64,000 nucleotides of DNA from Ursus arctos. Lineage: Eukaryota; Chordata; Mammalia; Carnivora; Ursidae. Below are positions 46,786 to 58,924 of this stretch, in pieces; position 1 is the first letter of the stretch; each line of letters starts with the position of its first letter. The position numbers were made by a program, and so were the translations under genes. Under the pieces are notes generated by a model. The model saw only the letters and a program-made list of their open reading frames with translations. It was not told the origin of the DNA and searched no databases. The DNA is taken from the NCBI RefSeq assembly GCF_023065955.2, contig NW_026623067.1, positions 54,506,444 through 54,570,443 of the forward strand, given 5' to 3'.

Positions 46786-47774
46786 AAGCCACTGACGCCT
46801 GGATTGTACCCCATTCCCTTCCCAGAAACAATTTTCAGTAAAGTTACCAATGACTTCCCAAATTGCTAAATCCAATGGACATGTTACCCATCTTATGTGA
46901 CCTCTCAGTGGTTAACTGTTCCCTCTCTTTGAAAAATTTTATCTCTTGATTTTCATTGATACCATGTTCTTTGGAATCCTTCCTTCTCCTCTGATAGCTC
47001 TTTCTCTGACAGGTATCTTTAGAAACCTAAAACAAGGTAGCTCCTTGTTTTACCACCAAATAATTGTTTGAACTACAGGGCTTAGTCTTGGACCCTTTTC
47101 TGGTCTTACTTGATGCTTTCCCTCTAAACATTTTCATCTATGTCATGGTTTAAATCCTAGTCGAACAGAGACAAACCCAGACTTTCAGCCTCAAGCTCAT
47201 ATGAAGACCAGAACCACATATATGAAAGGATGTTCTAAAATTCACTTAGGTGCACCATCGACATCTCACTCTCTTCCCTACAGGTGTTCTTCCCAGTTTT
47301 CCTCTGTCAGTACATGGTACTTCTGTCAGCCTACGAGTGTGAGCCAGAAACTGAAAGTCATTCGTGGCTTCTTTCTCTGCTGAAAAACATCCTGAGAACT
47401 CTTTCTCATAGCAATCTTACATCTCTCTCTGTCTGTCCCTATTTGCCTTCCCTACCCTGGATCAACTCAAAATCCTATTTGTCCTGAAAGTGCTTTCTTA
47501 GCTTCCTGCCTTGAGCTTCCTAGTTGTTCCTCATCTTCATATCAGCTCTTCAACTCTCATACCTTTGTCCTCTGTATCCAGAATGACCTTTAACATTTCA
47601 AATAGCCTTTTACTCCCTTATTTGAATTTTCCAATGGCTTCTTATTGCACTTAAGATAAAACACAAGGTCTTTGACATGGCTGTTGTGCAGGGCACTGTG
47701 GGATCTGGCCCCTGCCTGCTTCCCTGGTGGTATATTGTGCTGCTTTCTTACTGGCTCAGGATAGGTTCTTAGTT

Positions 47775-50080
47775 ACTCTTTTTTTTGTTGTTGCTAAATC
47801 TGCCCCCCCCCCATTCCCCTTGCTTTACTGAGATAAAATTGACGTATAACATTGTATAAGTTCAAGGTGAATAATGTGATCATTTGGTAAACTTGTCTAT
47901 TGTGAAATAATTATCACAATAAAATTAGTTAACACATCCTTTACATCACATAATTACCACTTTTTGTTACTGTTAAGGTCTGTTCTCACAGCAGCTTTCA
48001 AGTATACAATACAGCGTTGTTAACTCTAGTTACCATGCTATACATTAGATTCCTGGAATTTATAAGTTTTATAACTGCAGGCTTATACCTATGACCAACA
48101 TCCCATATATTCCCCAGCCCCTTGTAACTATCCATCTATTGTTTCTATGAGTTTGATATCTTAAGATTTTTATATATAAATGAGATCATACAGTATTTAT
48201 GTTTCTCAGATTTATTTTACTTAGCATAATGTCTTCCATTCATTTTGATGCAAATAGTAAGATTTCCTTCAGATGAATAATATTCTTCTGTGTGTGTGTG
48301 CATGTGTGTGTGTGCGTGTGTGTGTGTGTGTATGTATATCACATTTTCTTTATTCATTCTTTTATCGGTAGACACTTAGGTTATTTCCATGTCCTGGCTA
48401 TTGTGAATACTGCTGCAACGACCATGGGAGTGGGGCTATCTCTTTGAGGCAGCAATTTCATTTCCTTCAGGTATATACCCCAAAGTAGGATTGCTGATCA
48501 TATGGTAGTCCTGTTTTTAATTTTTTGAGGAACCTCTGTACTATTTTCTGTAGTGGCTGTGCCAGTTCACATTCCCACCAGCAGAATGCCACGTTTCCCT
48601 CTTCTCATCTTCACCAACATTTGTTAATATTAAAAAAAATCATTTTATTTAATAGCAATAACAACAACAGCCATTTTTCTTGTGTCTTTGATAATAGCCA
48701 TTCTAACACGTAATACATCATTGTGGTTTTGATTTGCATTTCCCTGATGTTTAGTGATATTGAGCACCTTTTCATGTACTTGTTGACCATTTGTGTGTTT
48801 TTTTTTTTTGAAAAATGTCTATTCAAGTTCTTTGTCCATTTTTAAAAACAAGACTTTTATTGTTATTTATATATTTTTTTGCCATTCCAGTTGTATGAGT
48901 TCCTTACAGATTCGGGATATTAACCCCTTATCAGATATTTGGTTTGCATGTATCTTCTCTTATTCCCCAAGTTGCCTTTTCTTTTGTTGATTGTTTTGTT
49001 TGCTGTGCAGAAGCTTTCTAGTTTTATGTAGTCCCACTTGTTGAAGTTTGCTTTCATTGCTGGTGCTTCCATGTCATATCCAAAAAGTCATTGTCAAGAT
49101 CAATGTCAGGGAGCTTCCTCCTTATGTTTTCTTCTAGGAGTTTTATGATTCCAGGTCTTATGTTTAAGTCTTAATTTATTTTCAGTTAGTTTTGGTGAGT
49201 GGTATAAAATAGAGGCTCATTTTCATTCTTTTGCATGTGAATATCAAGTTTTCCCATCACCATTTATTGAAGAGTTTATCTTTACCCCATTGAGTATTCT
49301 TGGCTCGCTTGTCATGTACTAATTGACCATATATGTGTGGGTGTATTTCTGGGCTCTCAATTCTGTTCCATTGGTCTATGTGTCTGTTTTTATGGCAGTA
49401 CCATGTTGTAGCTTTGTAGCAGAGTTTGAAATCAGGAAATGTGATGCCTCCAGCCTTGTTCTTCTTAAGACTCCTTTGGCTACTTGGGGTCTTTTGTGGT
49501 TCCATATGAATTTTAGCATTTTTTTTCTGTTTCTTTGAAAAATGAGATTGGAATTTTGATAGGGATTACGTTGCATCTATAGAGGGCTTTGGGGTAGTGT
49601 GGACAATTGAACAATATTAACTGTGATTTGGTAACAGAGAATATCTTCCTATATTTTTGTCTTCAGTTTCCTTCAGTGTCTTACAGTTTTCATTGTATAG
49701 ATAATTCATTTCCTTTTTTAAATGTAAAGAAGTATTTTATTATTTCTGATGCTATTCAAATGGTGTTCATTTTAAAATTTCTTTTTTGGATAGATCATTG
49801 TTAGAGTAGAGCCAGAAAACAGATTTTTATATGTTTATTTTGTATCCTGAAACTTCCCTGAATTCATTTATTCTAAGTTATTTTTGTGGAGTTTAGAATT
49901 TTCTGTACACGTGGTCTTGTTATCAGCAAACAGACACTATTTTACATCTTCTTCTCGTATTTGGATTCCTTTTATTTATTTTTCTTGTCTAACTGCTTTG
50001 GCTAGGACTTCTGGTACTATGTTGAAAAGGAGTGGTGAGAGTGGGCACCTTTCTCTTGTTCTCTATCCCAGAGGGAAAGC
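47775..50080 (-). mobile_element. Old L1 (L1MA/L1MB-like), 5'-truncated
   Basis: T-rich and C-rich left edge, then the 3' region ('gagataaaattgacgtataa', 'gttaactctagttaccatgc'). A degenerate C-terminal half of ORF2 follows on the minus strand, with frames at 48,611-48,826 and 49,257-49,505 showing L1 ORF2 text such as 'NRHF' and '[14 protein letters not shown]'. It stops near 50,080 after 'cccagagggaaagc'. Multiple stops and shifts make it dead. A TG microsatellite has expanded at 48,289-48,336. Confidence 0.85.
48289..48336. repeat. (TG)n microsatellite
   Basis: About 48 bp of TG with CATG and TGCG interruptions, inside the L1. Confidence 0.95.
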
Positions 50081-50451
50081 AGGTGTCTGTGTGGTGTCAG
50101 GGGCACTACAGTTAGTAGTGAGGGCCAGGGCCAGCAGCAAGGACTAGAGCCAGTTTCAGGTGCACTGGCAGCTGCAGGGCCCCACCCATAGGAATGTACT
50201 TCTATGGCGGCAAAATCTCACCATGGGTGTTTCACAGTACTGAAGCCTGGTGCTGAGAATTGGGCCAGTAGGGTGCAGGTGCACAGCTGGAGGAGCTAGC
50301 TGCAGGTAAGCCAAGCAGTGCAGGCCAGTGACAGGTGTCAGGTGTGGATTCTGGCCCATTAACAGTTGTGAAAGCCCTGACTGTCCCGTGTACCCCTGGG
50401 GCTCCAAGCTCTTGATGAGATTCCCGCAGTAAATACCAGAGAAAAATCCCT
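50081..50451. mobile_element. GC-rich orphan segment at the 5' side of the L1 insertion
   Basis: About 370 bp, clearly more GC-rich than either neighbour ('ggcagctgcagggccccacc', 'gcacagctggaggagctagc'). It is not recognisable as the adjoining ORF2 text nor as L2. It lies inside the pair of ttcttagtt flanks, so it probably arrived with the L1 or later inserted into it. It could be an inverted L1 5' untranslated piece, a transduced or template-switched sequence, or an independent element. Confidence 0.4.
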
Positions 50452-50760
50452 TTCTTAGTTCTTAAAACATGCTTCCCCCATCTCATGGACCTTGGATTCC
50501 AGTTCCTGGAATACCTTCCCCCAAGTCTTCCTGGCAATATGTACTCATTCTTTAGTAATCAGCCTAAAAGTCACATCATCAAAAATTTCTTCTAATCAGG
50601 TCTCCCTGTTATAATCTCTTATTAATACCTTTCTTTTTCACTACTAGGACTTATCTCATCCTGTATGTGTTTGAAACGTCAGCTGTTTCATATCTTGCTC
50701 CCTCGGAAACTTAAAGCCCTGAAGGTTCTCTCTCACTCACTCTAGCTTTTGTTTTCTCTC

Positions 50761-51999
50761 TTCTTAATGTGCAGGTAAGCACAATGGGGCTCTGATTGTG
50801 CCCATCTCTTACAAGTTCCCCAATTAGTGAAAATATGTTGGTAGCTTGCAATTGGCCGTGGTCAGAGTATTTACCCTATGGAAATTAGTAAACATCACAA
50901 TGAGGCACGCTTCTTCCTAAATAGTTGTTAAATGTTTACCACCAAACCATTGTACACCTATATACATACATATAATTGAGTTAATTGGTTTGTGCTAACT
51001 AATTTATGCTTTATCTCATTTACTATAATTATGTCTCAGATATTATTATACAGGTAAGAAAATAACTTTAGAATTGCCAGATTCTCATCACCTATAACAC
51101 CTAAATAGCATAGTTGGCACTAAAATATTTTTATACAATTGAAAGCATAACTTGGTGAAGGTAGGCCTACAAAAGAAACATTGCTTATCCTTCTATTTTC
51201 TTTAATAAATAAAATCCTGTTGCTGACGTCTTGGAACAATCAGAATGTTAATCTTCTATTTTAAATGTATTTAATTGTAGGACATATTCATGTTTTCTTA
51301 GTATCCTAATCCCTACTAACTTTCCCACAGCAACAATAAATAAGACAGCTGAATATTGTCTAGAAAGCTTAAGGGGAATAAATATGAGGAAAAAGTTGTG
51401 TACCAGCCCAAATTGTCTTTCAAGTGTAAAGGCAAGAGACTCTCATTCTCAATGTGAAATACATGAGGGAAATAGAGTTCTTCTTGAATAATCTATACTA
51501 TGAAATCTGGTCCACCAAGAGGTGAATCAAAATAAAGAACACATGGAAAAGATGTTGTAAAAGAAGTGATATTCATCTTGGAGTCCTTTTAAGTTTAAAA
51601 CTTGAAACCACTCTAAGAACTTTGATGGTAGAACTGAATCTTAGTACAGGCATTGTGCATATAAAATGATATGACTAGGGATGTCAGGAAGGTTAAATGG
51701 GAAGATATGTTAAATTAATACATTATCTTTATAGGGCATCAATGGATATTGCCTAAAGTTAAAGAAAATTGTTCTTAAAGGTTTTATATATTTTTAAAAC
51801 TGGAAGAATCTGTCTAAAATCTAGCTATTACTTAAATTTCACTTTATTTTACTATGCTAAATTCAAGTAAAATTAAATTCAAGCTTTTGGTAAAAAATAG
51901 AATATATACTATGGATCTATTTTAATAAAATGATCCCAGTCTATCCATAAATCTATCTACTCATCTTTTACTTATCTATATTCACAAAGAGAGGTCTAG
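50761..51999. other. unassigned AT-rich stretch
   Basis: AT-rich with no recognised repeat and no long frames. Confidence 0.4.
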
Positions 52000-52284
52000 A
52001 AAATTGTCTACCAAACATCTATGGTAATTTGGGAGATTGAAGTAATTTTTAAGAATTCTGTGTTATTACTTGATTCTTTGGGAGGAGGCATCAGTTTTAT
52101 AAAACAGTCTGTCCTTTATGCTTCAAATAATCGCCACTTTGTTTATTGTCCCAAATCTGGTGATTATGAAGAATTTGAACTTAGACAAAATATCACCCTA
52201 GGTAGTAATTTTGTTTTGTGTGATTTAATTAAACGTATTGGTGAATATGGAATCAACTCTGAGCTAGTCTTAAAGTGTAAGTAA
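52000..52284 (+). CDS. unidentified open frame, 95 codons (uncertain)
   Basis: Open from 52,000 to a TAA at 52,282-52,284, with ATG at 52,021 (87 codons). It is preceded by an in-frame TAG at 51,997. The composition is protein-like, with a hydrophobic start, 'NSVLLLDSLGGGISF', then 'YCPKSGDYEEFEL' and a mixed charged end 'RIGEYGINSELVLKCK'. It is not low-complexity and not from a repeat I recognise. A consensus 5' splice site, GTGTAAGT, lies over the last codons (52,274-52,281). The upstream TAG makes a simple internal exon unlikely. It may be a decayed exon, a fragment of a retroposed or viral gene, or chance. I do not recognise the protein. Confidence 0.2.
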   Translation, partial: KIVYQTSMVIWEIEVIFKNSVLLLDSLGGGISFIKQSVLYASNNRHFVYCPKSGDYEEFELRQNITLGSNFVLCDLIKRIGEYGINSELVLKCK

Positions 52285-52699
52285 TTTGGATATTGGAAAT
52301 TAACTCTGCTTTGAGTTCAATTGAGGAGCAAGGTTTACACAATCTTTCCTCTCTTCATTAGTGAAAAACACTAGCGAGGCATCCCAGGGCATGTTCTTGG
52401 GAAGCAAATGATATGATTTCCCCATTTAGCCACCTTTGACTAATTATGCTAATTATAGAACAAGCTTCAGGGAGCAGGCAAGCATGATGACTTGAATTTT
52501 ACTCTAGGGATTACTTATGAGTTGCTAAATAGAGGCACAGGATGGACTTTTAAAACCATTTCTGTATCTGTAATAGGTATCGGAGCAAAGAGAAGAGAAA
52601 AATTGGTTGGTTAGCAACTTGATGCTAAGTTGAGGAGAGATTCCTTCTAACAAAAACTTTAGAAAGAGGCCTAACCATAAACTCTGTATACAAATGGCG
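52285..52699. other. unassigned non-coding stretch
   Basis: No repeat or gene is recognised between the open frame and the LTR-like sequence. Confidence 0.35.
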
Positions 52700-53465
52700 G
52701 GAGAGACCTAAGAAAGAGGCAGGCTACTCCAGGTTGTTAGGTGTCAGTTTTAATAAGCAAAAGGAACTCACATATGAGGCATGTCTTGGGTTGCAGCAGG
52801 ATGAGTGGAACCCCACAACAGCCTACCAAATCTTAGAAGTTGGTAAAGAGGTCTTTACTGGGTCTAGTCATGTATAGGTGACTTCAGTACCACATTACCA
52901 TCTCAAGGCCCTGTCCTTGAGCAGCCTCTGGAAGCAGGAAGGGCAAGTGGAACCCACATTCCAAGGACAGTGGAGGGGGTGAGGAGCCTCCAAGTGCCTG
53001 AGTCCAACTTTGGGTTAATCACTGGTCATGTCTTTTGATGACCTTCCACACTAAGAACTCAGGAAAACACTTTACTATAAAGGGTAAGTTTTAGAGCACA
53101 AACGGAAGAGGTGCATAGGTCAAGGTATAAGAGGATGGGTTGTTCAAGAGTTTTCATTGCTCAAGATTTTTTTAAGAGCTTGATCTCTATCCCTTTATCC
53201 TGTTCTGGAGGTTTGTAGGTAGGACTGAAAGTTCCAATCCTCTAGTCACTTAGTCTTTCTGGTGACCAGCCCCATCATGGGGCTGTTTGGGGACCTCACC
53301 CTAAGTCACCTCATTAGCATAAACCCAAGTGTGATAGAACAGAGCTGATAATGAATAACAAAAGATGCCCCTATCACTCAGGAAACACCAAGTGTTTTAG
53401 GAGCTTTGTGCCAGGAATCAGGGACAGAGACCAAATATATTTCTTAGTGTACCACAGTGTGTGTC
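52700..53465 (+). mobile_element. LTR-like sequence (ERV-L class?)
   Basis: The right end, with 'ttttaggagctttgtgccag', 'gaatcagggacagagaccaa' and 'atatatttctta', is a common ending of old mammalian ERV LTRs. The preceding 'ctcattagcataaacccaag' fits too. The left boundary is a guess and no target duplication was found. Confidence 0.35.
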
Positions 53466-53473
53466 TCGAGCTT

Positions 53474-53560
53474 CCCTGTATGTGAGATCATTAATTCCTA
53501 TATGTGGGATCATAAATTTTCTAATTGATTGAAAACTCTAATTTTCTAGTTTCTAATTGA
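53474..53560. repeat. short imperfect tandem duplications
   Basis: 'tatgtgagatcattaattcc' is followed directly by a similar unit 'tatatgtgggatcataaatt'. The words 'tttctaattga' then recur within the next 50 bp. They look like small local duplications. Confidence 0.5.
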
Positions 53561-55758
53561 GTCTGTTTTTGTTTTTTTTCTTTTTATTTGTAGCCATAAG
53601 CATCCTCAGAATCATGATCTGAGACAGTAGGATAAGACCTGCCTTATCTGCTCCTAATTAGTGCCTATATTGCAAAAGAAGCTTTCTGGAAATAATATCA
53701 CTTTTTGTTGTTTAATCTATTCTTGTTTCTAATGACTCAAATCTTAGGTAACTCTAATTTGGTAGGAGGTCAGTTATTCTAGGGCAAATGAAGTCTGATG
53801 GCGAATCCTAAATGCCATTGTGTTAGAAGTTGCCCACCTTACTTATAGCACCGGACAGAGTATGCTTTGTTGGTTGTATACTCTGGTGTTGTGATGACTG
53901 TTGACCATTCTAGATGTGGATGTTCCTATTAACTTTTCTCACAAAAGATCTGGTTATGACATCTTTGCCCTTCCCCGTCAGTGTCACTTTCGAGGTTCAC
54001 AGGGTATTTGAAAAAGTTGGTGTGACTGCTCTTCAGAAACAGTGACAAATGCTTCTGTAAGAGGAGAGATCAGTGGTTCCCTGAGAGAGATGTAATGATG
54101 ATGCTCTGTGATTAAGTCCTTCCAGGCTTGGGCACTTCTTGCTTCTAGCCTTGGTATAAATCTTCATAATGTAGCCATGAAGTTTGTAATTAAATTCTTC
54201 TGGCTACTTTGGAGTACACCAGGAATGTTTTAATTACTTTTTATGGGTTATTGTCATGTATTTCCTCAGGGGGCTGCCTCATTTGAGTAATTCCATTCTT
54301 TTGGATTACATGTTGCTATTTTTAAAATACCAGTTATTTTAGACATATTTCTCTCCCTCTCATATTGTATTTTTAACTAAACCGTGTGCACAGTCTCTTT
54401 GAGGGTCATTGTGTAGGAGGTCCAAGTACTGTTAATTCTTTTGAAATAGATGAAAGCTAGAAGTAAGGGAAGAGGACACATGAGAAAAAAACTTGATGGT
54501 AAGGCAATGAAAAGAAAGCTGTTAAAACGTTTAAAACTCAAAAAAGCCTGCTTGAATAATAGATTTGATGAACATACTAGGTTAAGACCTTGACCAGCAA
54601 ATCTTCAAGAGACTAGAGATTAATTTAGCCTTCTGCATTCAGATTTGGACTTTCTGCTCTAATTGCCCTTATTTTGCTCTTTAGTTCTACCTTTGCTCCC
54701 CAGATAATCAGTTAAATTGTTTTTCTTGGATGCAAAGTATATCTCAGATGATTAAAAACAAAGTAAATGATGTTAGTATCGGCTAGTGTTAGCAAGTAAC
54801 ACATCCTTTTATGAGGATGATGGTTTTACCATGCCATGTGTTCTGTCTGTGATCTGCAAAATTATAGTCAACAACCACTATAAGACCAGCAGGAATAATC
54901 ACAAAAGGAGTTCCTTGAAAACCATTAATTTATCTTCCTGTGAAAGGAAGTCCTCAGGGGGGCCCTATCTACATATCTGTGTAGTGAAATTTAGAATTCT
55001 TTGCCTATTCCATTGAATTGAAGCTTTACTGTTGTCATCTCTGCTAATATTCATACTGGAAACACTTGAATTTCTGAGTTGACCAGAAAGAAGGGATAGT
55101 TTGCAGTCCATCATGTGACTCAAGAATACAGAAACAAAAACAAATCTTCAAATGTTATGCAGTACCTGGCTCTATCCTTAAATCTGCAGGGAAGTCAGTT
55201 TGATGAGTTAGTTTTATGAGTGAATTTGGTCTACATATGGAAGGTGGGGGGAAAAAAAAATAAAAGATCAAGTTAAATGTCAGAGAGCAAGAGGTGGCCT
55301 TGTTTGACTGCGATCTTTTTCCCTGCCAAGTCAAAATACTGCCTCGATGCTCCTTGGCATGTAAGGATATCTAGGGAAGAATTCTTTCTTCTATAGCTGC
55401 TTAATTTGTTTTCCACTAGTTTTTGAAGTTTCCGGGGCTGAGAGGTTTGAATTATTTAAACTGAACAAATAATAAAGATGCTTTGACTCTTCAGATTTTT
55501 TTTTTTTAAGAAATCAGAAAAGAAATTTTTGTCATTAGAGATAGTGATTATGTGAACAGGTTTATTTTCTCTAAGCACATAGAGCATCAGGGGCTGGGAT
55601 AGACAGGGAAGGAAGTAGTGGTAGCCTTGGGTGTAGTATTTTACTTAAAGGGAGAGCATCTCTGTCTGCTTGGTCATTAAAGGACAGTTTTCAGTTGGAC
55701 CCCCTGCCCCTTTGTTTTTTCTTGGTAAGCACAGAGGAATTTAGAGTAGAAAATTCTT
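53561..55758. other. 2.2 kb of unassigned sequence
   Basis: No repeat or gene is recognised. One 76-codon frame (54,786-55,016) and an A-rich patch at 55,250-55,270. Single-copy in appearance. Confidence 0.4.
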
Positions 55759-55767
55759 TTTCTGTTA

Positions 55768-55980
55768 TCTTTTTTTTTTTTTTTTAAGATTGTATTTATT
55801 TATTTGAGAGAGAGAGAGAGAGAGAGCGCATGAGAGGGGGTAAGATCGGAGGGGGAAGCAGACTCCCTGCCGAGCAGGGACTCCCCCCCCCCCCCAACGT
55901 GGGACTTGATCCTGGGACTCCATGATCATGACCTGAGCTGAAGGCAGTCACTCAACTGACTGAGCCACCCAGGCTCCCTA
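55768..55980 (-). mobile_element. Can-SINE with GA and C runs
   Basis: T run, 'aagattgtatttatttattt', a (GA)n run at 55,806-55,826, a C run at 55,883-55,895, 'gggacttgatcctgggactc', 'catgacctgagctgaaggca' and 'ctgactgagccacccaggct'. Short flanks tttctgtta match at 55,759-55,767 and 55,981-55,989. Confidence 0.93.
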
Positions 55981-56499
55981 TTTCTGTTAGCATAGTGATT
56001 TTTTTATATTGATTAAAATCTCATTTCAGTACACTGTCATAGGAAATAGAGATACATTTAACAGGATGAAGGAGCTTGATCTTCCAAGACTTGTTCCAGT
56101 CTTCCTTGCATTCCTGCCTGTCCCAGTTCTCTACTGTCTCTTACCAAGCACAGCAAAATGTAGGAACGATGTGTTACCCCGAAAATAGTTAAGTATGTAT
56201 TTTGTATAAATACAAAGAGTGTAAATATACTTGAGAACCTGATGAAATAGTTCTTGATTTGATCCAAGACTGAGTTGAAATTGTAAATGTCAGTTCTTAG
56301 AGAGAAGTGAATCTCTGGTTGCTGATGGTGCTGGTTTATTTTCATCTGCCCTGAATGGAAAATTGAGAGTAGAGTATAAGATGATAAAAAGAGGATGGAG
56401 ACTCTCAGAGAACAAAGCCTGCTGCCCATTCCTTAATATTGATATTTCCCATGGCTCCACTTCTTTTTCTTTCTTAATCTGAGGATTCCCCCTAAGCAT

Positions 56500-57150
56500 T
56501 TGCACCCACTCCCAGTGCCTCACTTTTCTACTATATTGCTTATGATTCCAAAATCTGAATCTGCAACCGAGATCTCTGTCCTGAAATTAAATGCTATATA
56601 TGCAACTATTTCTTCACTTTGTAGTTAGATGTCCCATAGGGCATGTTTAGAACTCAAATCATTCTCTTTCCCCTTCAGTCAGACACTTCTCCTCCATTCC
56701 TTAATGCTGTTGATAGTCACACCATAGACCCCATTGAACATTTATTCATTCAACCTCAGAAGGAAACCTTGTATTATTTTCTTAATTCCTAGAGTCACTT
56801 TTCTTTCCCTCTTTCTTTTCCTTTCTCTTCTTTTCTTTTCTTTTCTTTTCTTTTCTTTTTTCTTTCTAGATTTATTTATTTAATTGAGAGAGAGAGTGGC
56901 AGCGAGGGGCAGAAGGAGAGGGAGAGAGAGGATCTCCAGCAGACTCCACACTGAGTATGGAGCCTGACTCAGGGCTCCATCTCGCAACCATGAGATCATG
57001 ACCTGAACTAAAACCAAGAGTCAGATGCTTAACTGACTAAGCCACCCAGGCAACCCTGAAGTCACCTTTCCAACTCTGGTCTCAATCATTTATCCTCTTG
57101 TCTCTTGTTCTTATTCCCTAGATGAATCTCTGCCTTTGCACCTCGATCCT
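56500..57150 (+). mobile_element. L2 fragment, interrupted by a Can-SINE
   Basis: Diverged L2 text 'gcaaccgagatctctgtcct', 'tagatgtcccatagggcatg' and 'ttcctagagtcacttttc' stops at the SINE (56,804-57,059). It seems to resume for under 100 bp beyond it. Confidence 0.5.
56804..57059 (-). mobile_element. Can-SINE with expanded (TTTTC)n tail
   Basis: The body at 56,867-57,059 carries 'agatttatttatttaattga', 'tcatgacctgaactaaaacc' and 'ctaagccacccaggcaaccc', the minus-strand Can-SINE order. The tail side, 56,804-56,866, is a pyrimidine microsatellite built mainly of TTTTC units. Flanks agtcacttttc (56,793-56,803) and agtcacctttc (57,060-57,070) match with one difference and show that the microsatellite lies within the insertion. 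Confidence 0.85.
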
Positions 57151-57164
57151 AATCATCATCATTT

Positions 57165-58870
57165 TTTTCAGACTTAGTGATCTATAATTCACTGACAATA
57201 AACCACATATATTTGAAGTGTACAGTTTGAGGAGTTTTCAAACCATCACCACAATAAAAGTAATGAACATAACCTTCATTCTCAGGAGGTTCCATGTGCT
57301 CCTTTATAATATGTCCCTCACTGTCTTCCCCCACATACCTCTGTTCTCAGGTAGTCACTATCTGCTTCCTATTGCTATAGATCAGTGTGCATTTCCTATA
57401 ATTTGATGTAAGTAGAATATTCTTTTCTGACTTATTTTACTCACCATAATTCTTTTTTTTCTTTCCAATTAAGATCCCTTTTGCCTCTTTATCTTGGTTT
57501 ATTACCTTTACTAGAAGCTCTAGTACAATGTTGAATACAAGGAGTAAGAGAGGACACCTTTGCCTTGTTCGTGATGCCAGTCTTTGAATATTAAATATAA
57601 TGTTAGCTGTAGGTTTGGCATAGCTGTCTTATCAGTTTGGGAAATTCTCTGTGTCTAATTTGTTCTTGTTTTCATGCATTTTATTTTTATATATGTTATA
57701 AGCCCTTGTTATCTTAGTCACTTATATTTTAAGTAAATTTAAAAAATTAAAAAGCTCTTCATCCTTTTGGTAATCCAGATTTCCATAAGGCATTATTTTG
57801 CTTCTACCCAAAGGACCTACTTTTAATATACTTTTTAGTACAGGTCTGCTGGCTCTGAATTCTTTTGCTTTTGTGTGTTCTGAATAAGTCTGTATTTAAT
57901 CCTTGTTTTGGAAAGATATTTTACCTGGGTATAAAATTCTATATTGATAGTTCTCTTTTCTTTCAGTCTTTCAAAGAGTTACTCAGTGCCCTCTACCTCA
58001 CATTATTTCCAAGGAAAACCCTGCTGTCATTCTTGTCTTTGTTTCTCTGTATGTAATGTCTCCCCCAACCCCACTTTTATGATTTTCTATTCATCACTAG
58101 TTTTTAGCCAATTGGATTATGATGAACCTTGCTGTGACTACATGCATGTTTCCTGTGCTTGTGGTTTAGTTATATCCTTGAATCTGTGGGTTTATTGTTT
58201 ATAAGCTTTTTTGAAATATTTTTTCCATATTTATTCAGAATTGTTTTCTATCCAGCCTCTTTTTTCTTTCTTCAGAAACTCAATGCATCCCACAGACCAT
58301 TGAGGGGCGGGCAGGAGTAGTTTCCTCTGTGTGTGTCATTATGGGTAGTTTCTATTATTATGTTTTTGGGTCCACTGATACTTTTTAAAATAGTATCTAA
58401 TATTCAGTTATCCTATCCAGTTTATTTTTCATTTTAGGCATTGTATTTTTTTTTTTTTTTTTTTTTTTTGGTCTCTAGGAGTTCAGTTTAGGTGTTCTAA
58501 AAATATCTTTTACATCTGTACTTAACATGCTCAGATTTCCTCTACTTTGACATTAGGGCATTTGGATTATAGTTATAACCTTTAAGATACTTGTTTAACA
58601 ATTATGTAATCTTCATTATTTCTCATTCTGTTGATTGATTTTTATCCTCATTATGTGCTATGTTTTCCCCCTCCTATGCTGAGGCTTAGAACCTCTCTCC
58701 ATGCAGGAATCTGGACAGTCAAGGCTTAGTTCATTTCTACCCCCTTTTTCAGGAGTCAGTATATGGCACTGCCTCTTGCCAATGTCTGAAAACCTTGTTT
58801 CATGTATGTTGTCTAGTTCTTTTTAGCTGCTAAGCAGATGGTTAAATCTGGTTCCTCTTATTGCATCTTG
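57165..58870 (-). mobile_element. Old L1M fragments
   Basis: 57,165-57,455 is an L1M 3' region ('aaccatcaccacaataaaag', 'gatcagtgtgcatttcctat'). 57,480-57,680 resembles ORF2 text ('gttgaatacaaggagtaaga', 'atgttagctgtaggtttggc'). 57,830-58,560 resembles another old L1 segment ('gtacaggtctgctggctctg', 'ctgtcattcttgtctttgtt', 'gaatctgtgggtttattgtt'). They may be one rearranged element or several. A 24-base T run lies at 58,446-58,469. Orientation beyond 57,700 is less certain. Confidence 0.5.
58446..58469. repeat. poly-T run
   Basis: 24 consecutive T bases within old L1 text. Confidence 0.95.
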
Positions 58871-58924
58871 ACCCAAAGCCAGAGTTTCTTTTATAGTTTA
58901 GGTTTTGTACTATTGCTTGAATTA

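Larger units (their letters stand above)
46786..50760 (+). mobile_element. L2 interrupted by an L1-containing insertion
   Basis: L2 coding text runs from about 46,786 ('gtaaagttaccaatgacttc', 'ttgctaaatccaatggacat', 'gttttaccaccaaat...') to 47,774 ('ccaatggcttcttattgcac', 'gggatctggcccctgcctgc'). It resumes at 50,452 ('cttcccccatctcatggacc', 'ccagttcctggaataccttc') through about 50,760. The word ttcttagtt is present at both edges. Confidence 0.75.
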
